Shown here: piece by piece, positions 58,092 through 64,000 of the stretch
Position numbering within the stretch: position 1 is the first letter of the stretch
How the letters are laid out: each line of letters starts with the position of its first letter
DNA from: Hormiphora californensis
Lineage: Eukaryota > Ctenophora > Tentaculata > Cydippida > Pleurobrachiidae
Assembly: GCA_020137815.1 (NCBI GenBank)
Contig: CM035352.1
Span: forward strand, 3,107,131 to 3,171,130
Reading direction: 5' to 3'
DNA: 64,000 bases
Position numbers and translations under genes: made by a program
The notes under the pieces: model-generated
Seen by the model: only the letters and a program-made list of their open reading frames with translations
The model's database searches: none
Told to the model about the DNA's origin: nothing

Positions 58092-61000
58092 ATGCCAGCT
58101 ATAGTTAAAGTGAAGATAGTGGAGGGCCGGAATCTGCCCATTATGGACCGAGGCTCGGAGCTGACTGATGCCTATGTGGATGTAAAGTTCCAAGAAAACA
58201 CATTTCGGACACTGGTAGGTTTTTGTTAGACCTCCGCCCCCGGGGTTTTAGTACCCCCCCGGCCCCCACCCCCCGTAGGTGAGATTCTCTTAGTATAGAA
58301 AGATAGGTAAATAGTGGAGGTAACTATAGGTAACTAGAGGTAACTATATGGACCTGATCCTGTTAGCTCGGGTTGGGGATTCGGCCCTATACTGAAAATC
58401 TGAGTGTTCCTATATCGAGAGCGATTACAGGACACATGTATATAGTTGTTACGTCACTATAACCAATGACGTCACTTATGTATTGTGCAGGTGTGCTCGA
58501 AGACGCTCTGTCCTCAGTGGAACAGCGACTGGTTCAAGTTTGAAACTGATGACGATCAACTTCAAGAGGATCTCCTGCAAATTAAAGTGTTCGATAAGGA
58601 TACTGTAACGGCAAACGACCCCATTGGAAAGGTACATGTGCATGTAATTAATTAATTGACTGATTGTGTAATTTATTAATTGACTGATTGTGTAATTTAT
58701 TAATTGACTGATTGTGTAATTTATTAATTGACTGATTGTGCATGTAATTAACTGCTAAATTTCCGGATTGTCATTGTGTCGAAAATGGCTCGGTTCGGAG
58801 ACTAAAAACTCAAAAATACATTTAAGGTCCAGCATCCAGATATATGTATATCGTTCTAAACTCTCCTTTAGGTCCAGATATCCCTGGTTCCCCTGGTATG
58901 TCCAGGCAACCCGTCCTGTTTGAGTGGGTGGTTCCCTATATTTGATACACTACACGGTATACGGGGACAAATAAAGGTCATTGTTAAGGTGAGATTGTTA
59001 CTTTAACTAAGGGAGATGCAGTGTGAGATAGTTAATTTTACTTACTACAGAGTATAAAGATCGACTGAGGTGAAATATTCTCAAATTATCCCAGGTGAAA
59101 TACATCTCGGTAACTAACCAGAATAGTCTGGGTGTGAAGTTCTTTCTACGGGAATTCTGTCCCTTCTCCCTACCGACTTGTTGAGGTAATTAAGTAGAAC
59201 CGTCCTGGTGAAGAGATCAAGAGTTCTGAAAATGAACTGAAACCCCCCAAACGAAGCGACGAAAGCATGTATGTACCTTATTACCGCTATATAACGGAAC
59301 CTCCTATTAGCGTACCTTTAATTAACGTACCTTTAATTAACGAAATTCGGTTTGGGTTAGCAAATTTTGACAAAAAGCACAAATACTGTGTTAAAATGGG
59401 GCCGGGTTAAAATGGTAATTCCTATTGAGATAGCATGAATAATATTCTTTGCAATTGAGAACGGTTGTGAATTTGTGGCAGTTGTTCAAGACCCTCATGC
59501 ATTTCAGTCACCATTAGTTCATATTCAGGGTTGGTTACGAAGTCACCCCTATTATTGCAGAGGGGGAATTTCATTACCAATATTCAGGGAGGGTTGGAAA
59601 TTAAGGTCCTTTTTACTGTAAATGGACAGAACATGGGCTTGCCTCATTACAAACTATAATTACTGAAAAGTATTGTTTTAAGACCCGTATGGTCTACAAT
59701 TTTGAGATTCAAGATTCTTTGCGGTTTGCCCACGAATGTCGAATGACTCTGATTCAGATAATGAACTGATATCTCAATTTGAAAATGTTGAAGTTATTGA
59801 TGCAATGATGAATAGGAAGAGAACTAGAAGTAGAAATGTTAACATTTTATTCGATGACTTGGTTTTGTTTTTTTGCTACCCTAAAAAAGCAATGTTTAAT
59901 TAAAAGAACATTAATTTAGCGGAACCCTAAATTAACGATACCTAAAATTAACGAAATTTTTACTGATTTCGTTAATTAAAGGTTCCGTTATATATCGGTA
60001 ATAAGGTAATTGGGTTTTTTCACTCCCTGATTTTGTTGTCTGTGTTTTACCTTGCTTTGCAACACAGATGCCAGTAATTGTACTCCATTTTCACATTTCT
60101 ATAAAACCCTGGGAATATGCTAACTGTAGGCTGTCTTTCACGGCTTCCCCTGTCTTCGCCAAGCTAGCTGTGTTGGTCTAGCTGCAGGAAGAGAGCGAGA
60201 CAGAGGCAGAGAGGGGGGGTTGAAGTTCCCCTGATGTCAATGTTATGAAAATATTGGGAAATGAACTTTTTCTTCATGTCCTTCAATTAGGTAAAGGTTT
60301 TGTTTTGAATTCAGTACTGAATTACCGTGTATTTCTTTGATAGGTAAAGGGGTTTGTGGAGGAGCTGATACTTGACGATGATCCGGAGTACAAATGGATC
60401 GATAAAATCCGGACGAACAGGGCGAGTAACGATGCCCGGCAACTCCTCTTCTCCCGCCTTGCTGCCACTTTGAAAGGAAAGGTAGTTACTTTTTAGTACT
60501 TTCTAATCACATTCTACACGTCATGTACTTTAGTTGTAATACCTAGTTCTGACGAAAGAAGGAAACTTCTGCTAAACCCCTATAATATATCTCTCTTATT
60601 TCAGATAATAAACAAGGTTCTGAATGTGGGAGGTAATGCTGTAATTGGATACAGACAGTCCTTTGATTTGGAGGGACAATTTGGTGTTGTAGTCCGAGCC
60701 ATAGGTCAGTCAATTATTGTTAATTAATTACCATAATTCTTAGTTTTCATAATTCTTATACTTTTTACACACGATTCCCGCAATCTCAATTTCAGGAACG
60801 ACAGTTTTACTCCGGGAGACCACAGACAGCCCATTTGGGGTAATTGCTACTACCCCAACGGACCCTATTATAGCCGCCGTAGCTGCCATGACAATGTCTG
60901 ACACGCAGAAAACTGTCGAGGATTGTTCAGATCAAACTCTTGATCAACAAGGTCCTACCCTGCCTGCTGATGTAGATCAACCAATCATAAGCTCTGGCAG

Positions 61001-64000
61001 AGTGAGTTTTGTTAGATCCCCCCCCCCCACTTGAATTGTTCATACGGAGCACGGAAACAGTGTCAAGCGACTCAACCCCCCCACCCCTTGGCCAACTTGT
61101 TTATCTCCAAGCCTCTTCTATATTTTGTGGGTAGGAAAAGGTATATCTTGATCTCTTTCTAGGTTGGTTATCCCTACTAATTGATTATTTATCCCTACTT
61201 ATTAGTTTCAGAAAAGAAGCGGTGGTTCATCCCACAAGCTAAGCATAACAAGTGATTCTGGATTGTCAGAAACTGTAAGTTAATAGTTCATAGTTGATTA
61301 ATAATTAGTTAATATTAATATCACCGAATAATTTCACATTACCGTCTCACTTACATTATACCTCAATCTGAGTTCAAATAATGAGTTCAGAATCTTATAT
61401 AAATCCATCCATAAGTTCCCCCCCCCCATAGGCCATGTTTTTCCCAGAGGCCCGGAGTCCGGAAACAACCCTCCCCGTGACCCAGACGAAGGTCCTGTTC
61501 TCTGCCGGTGATTTCCCCTTTTACACCATGTGTAGTTTCCCATCCGGGTAAGTTATTGCTCAAAGAGTAACGATCTCACCCAGTTCTCTCCTCTAGTTAA
61601 AGTAACGATCTCACCCAGTTATCTCAACTAGTTAAAGTAACGATCTCACCCGGTTATCTCAACTAGTTAGAGTAACGATCTCACCCGGTTATCTCATTCT
61701 CAACTAGTTAGAGTAACGATCTCACCCAGTTCTCTCAACTAGTTAGAGTAACGATCTCACCCGGTTATCTCAACTAGTTAGAGTAACGATCTCACCCAGT
61801 TATCTCAACTAGTTAGAGTAACGATCTCACCCAGTTCTCTCCACTAGTTAAAGTACCAGTCTCACCCAGTTCTCACCACTAGTTAAAGTAACGATCTCAC
61901 CCAGTTCTCTCCACTAGTTAGAGTACCAATCTCACCCAGTTCTCTCCACTAGTTAGAGTACCAATCTCACCCAGTTCTCTCCTCTAGTTAAAGTACCAAT
62001 CTCACCTAGGTTTGTGAAGAGCATCGGTGGTCTTGTTACGTCACGATCTGTCCGTCTCCTGGACAAACTAGAGTCGATGCCAGAGGAGAGTGATAGTCGA
62101 GATAAACTTTGGATGGAGATCAGGAAGGAGATCAAGACGCATATGAAGAGCTTGTGTTGCAATGCTGTCATTGGATATAGGTTGGTTATCACCTCGTTAT
62201 CATTTCGTCACCATGACAACATGATTTTACCTAGTACGGTATTTTATCTGTGTTGGCAAACAAGGTGGTGCTAATGCAGTGTGTACTACTAATTTCGAAA
62301 ACGCCTAAAATTCATACAATTTAAATCCGATTTCCCAAAAAAACACACATCCTTCCCAGTGAGACGAGTACGATATGTGAGAAGCTATGTGTTCTCTCCG
62401 CGACTGGTACGGCTGTTATCCTACAGAGTTCCAGTGGAGACCAGACACCCGGTGGAGGAGGTGGGGGAGGTTGGGGAGGTGGGGGAGAGGGAGAATGTGG
62501 AGCATGTCACATACCCTACAACGTACACACCTCACCCTTCAACATGAACCCACAACAATGTGCTGTACGTGTAATTCTTGGGGGTCTGTACGTGTAATTC
62601 TGGGGGTCTGTACGTGTAATTCTGGGGGTGGGGGTCTGTACGTGTAATTCTAGGGGGTGGGGGTCTGTACGTGTAATTCTGGGGGGTCTGTACGTGTAAT
62701 TCTGGGGGGTCTGTACGTGTAATTCTGGGGGCGGGGGGGGGGGGTCTGTACGTGTAATTCTGGGGGGGCCGGGTCCAGCCCTAAAAAAAGCTAAAGGTAC
62801 CCTGATTTTGGTCGATAGCGTTTTTTATTTTAGCTTTTTTTAGCTTTTTTTAGCTTTTTTTAGCTTTTTTTAGCCCTACTTTTTATGTTTTTTCAGCATT
62901 CATCTTGACACTTTTCCATTAAATTTTCATCCTTCCGGACGTCTATTGACTGCATTTGTTCATTTCCTGCACATTTTTTACCATAATCTACCGTTTATGT
63001 CCATACATAGCAATTTCTGTATCCACCCCTACTGCCATTTTCTGGAGACATTTTTTCGATAAAAATATTATTCAAATTTGATAGAAATAGTTTTAAAAAA
63101 GTTCAAAAAACGTTATAAAACGTTATAATAAAAGTTTAAAAAATTTGGCGTCAGCGGGATTCGAACCTATATGAATCCACTAAAAACTCAATTTTAGCTT
63201 TTTTTAGCTTTTTTTAGCCTTAAAAAAGCTAAAAAAAGCTAAATAAAGCTAAAAAAAGCTAAAAAAGCTAAAAAAGGCTAAAAAAAGCTAAAAAAAGCTA
63301 AAAAAAGCTAAAGGTACCCTGATTTTGGCCGTTAGCTTAGCTTTTTTTAGGGCTGGACCCCCCCCCAATTCTGGGGGCGGGGGTCTGTTATACGTGTAAT
63401 TCTGGGGGTCTGTACGTGTAATTCTGGGGGTCTGTACGTGTAATTCTGGGGGCGGGGGTCTGTTATACGTGTAATTCTGGGGGTCTGTACGTGTAATTCT
63501 GGGGGGTCTGTACGTGTAATTCTGGGGGTGGGGGTCTGTACGTGTAATTCTATAGGTGGGGGTCTGTACGTGTAATTCTGGGGGGTCTGTACGTGTAATT
63601 CTGGGGGGTCTGTACGTGTAATTCTGGGGGGTCTGTACGTGTAATTCTGGGGGTGGGGGTCTGTACGTGTAATTCTGGGGATGGGGGTCTGTACGTGTAA
63701 TTCTGGGGGTGGGGGTCTGTTATACGTGTTCGTGGTGGGGGTCTGTACGTGTTCGGGGTGGGGGTCTGCTACACCTGTTTGGGGCGGTTGGTGGGTGGGT
63801 AGGATCGAGATGGAACACAGGGTGTAGCAATTAATTCAGTATTTTTAAGGAGATATAGATCTCGAAGGTCGATGATTGGTATAATAGAGGGTAAAGTACT
63901 TGTTTGGTGTTACTTTGCAGCTGAGCTCGAGCTGGGATGTATGCTGTTCTTGTCAACTCTGAACCCCCGTCTGAGGGTGGTCCCTTCCCCCTCGCGAGCG
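58092..64000 (+). CDS. C2CD5: C2CD5/CDP138-like C2-domain trafficking protein, 3' incomplete
   Basis: Exons: 58092-58214, 58491-58631, 58872-58988, 59095-59185, 60344-60481, 60605-60704, 60796-61001, 61212-61274, 61432-61547, 62010-62180, 62360-62564, and a partial last one from 63921. The N-terminal C2 domain opens with VKIVEGRNLPIMDR and includes DAYVDVKF and FPIFDTLHGIRGQI. Two later repeats each hold NAVIGY; the second has GGLVTSRSVRLLDKLE and CVLSATGTAVIL. A CGACHIPY zinc-ribbon half follows, with its partner CCSC in the last exon. In mammals CDP138 is an Akt target that binds Ca2+ and lipid and helps GLUT4 vesicles fuse. Exon 4 is one base too long: GVKFFLREF is in one frame and PSPYRLVE in the next, so about one base near 59156 is extra. 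The last exon also meets a TGA at 63960. Confidence 0.9.
58632..58748 (+). repeat. 27-bp intronic tandem repeat
   Basis: About four copies of TTAATTGACTGATTGTG(T/C)A in C2CD5 intron 2. Confidence 0.8.
59276..60006. mobile_element. 731-bp TA-flanked inverted-repeat element in C2CD5 intron
   Basis: The ends CCTTATTACCG(C/A)TATATAACGG are mirrored and flanked by TA (59274-59275 and 60007-60008), followed by an inverted CCTTTAATTAACGAAAT block. No transposase remains. It fills most of intron 4. It contains TTGGTTACGAAGTCACCCC, also found 5' of the LINE at about 7563. Confidence 0.75.
61556..62000 (+). repeat. About 34-bp intronic minisatellite
   Basis: About twelve copies of GTAACGATCTCACCC(A/G)GTT followed by (A/C)TCTC(A/C)ACTAGTTAGA in C2CD5 intron 9. 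The array runs right up to the exon 10 acceptor, which is itself made from a repeat copy (CAATCTCACCTAG). Confidence 0.9.
62565..62770 (+). repeat. Minisatellite derived from a 5' splice site, left part
   Basis: Units of GTACGTGTAATTCTGGGGG followed by TCT begin at the donor of exon 11 (GCT|GTACGT). Every unit therefore carries a donor-like GTACGT. It continues at 63361-63780 beyond an inserted element. Confidence 0.85.
62771..63360. mobile_element. 590-bp inverted-repeat element inside the minisatellite
   Basis: 24-bp inverted ends begin GGGTCCAGCCCTAAAAAAAG. Internal arrays of AAAAAAGCT occur in both orientations, and AAGGTACCCTGATTTTGG sits near each end. No transposase. The flanks are G/C runs, so the target duplication cannot be read. 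Confidence 0.75.
63143..63175 (-). pseudogene. tRNA 3'-half remnant
   Basis: On the minus strand GGTTCGAATCCCGCTGACGC plus CA matches a T-loop (B box) and acceptor 3' strand. No 5' half, anticodon arm or A box lies upstream, and the T-stem pairs poorly. It looks like a tRNA-derived piece carried by the surrounding element, not a functional tRNA. Confidence 0.35.
63361..63780 (+). repeat. Minisatellite derived from a 5' splice site, right part
   Basis: Continuation of the 62565-62770 array: about 18 units of GTACGTGTAATTCTGGGGG plus TCT with length variants (GTTATACGTG, GTGGGGG). It ends about 140 bp before the next C2CD5 acceptor (TTACTTTGCAG, 63920). Confidence 0.85.

Noticed and set aside
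63143-63175. Functional tRNA gene
   Set aside because: Only the T-loop and acceptor 3' strand are present; no A box or anticodon arm.

Overview
The window is nuclear DNA of an early-branching animal; a sponge is my best guess but the sequence does not prove it. Genes have short GT-AG introns. The products I recognise are animal proteins: a GATAD1-like chromatin zinc finger, RABL3, C2CD5/CDP138 and two rhodopsin-type GPCRs. Between the genes lies AT-rich DNA packed with LINE fragments, small inverted-repeat transposons, minisatellites and palindromes. There are no operons, CRISPR arrays or rRNA genes.

Layout. 0.8-5.9 kb: a one-exon GPCR (+), a GATAD1-like gene (-) tail to tail with it, and a four-exon membrane protein (-). 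6.2-16.5 kb: an inverted-repeat element, a CAGTTA microsatellite, then a 5'-truncated LINE whose reverse transcriptase frame is split by a 6.63-kb DNA transposon. That transposon has a CTA target duplication and is a giant palindrome of 32-bp repeats. 16.5-24.8 kb: gene-free DNA with two diverged copies of one long repeat. 25.0-29.2 kb: a gene island with a tail-anchored protein (+), RABL3 (+) and a frame-disrupted GPCR (-). 29.2-40 kb: small TA-flanked elements, a LINE 3' stub, weak exon chains, a C-rich minisatellite, and about 2 kb that looks like poor consensus. 40-48 kb: a 97-bp tandem repeat followed by five units of a roughly 1.5-kb higher-order satellite. 48-56 kb: palindromes and CT microsatellites. 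56.5-64 kb: a cryptic 104-residue gene (-), divergent from C2CD5 (+), which runs off the right edge.

The recognised genes do not form a pathway: RABL3 and C2CD5 act in GTPase signalling and vesicle trafficking, GATAD1 in chromatin, and the GPCRs at the cell surface. The strongest observations are the precisely dated nest of transposons at 7.6-16.5 kb; several conserved reading frames each broken by one extra base, which may be consensus error; a C2CD5 intron whose 5' splice-site sequence has been amplified into a minisatellite; and two small gene models found only by splice phase. I saw no clearly new enzymatic or defence system.
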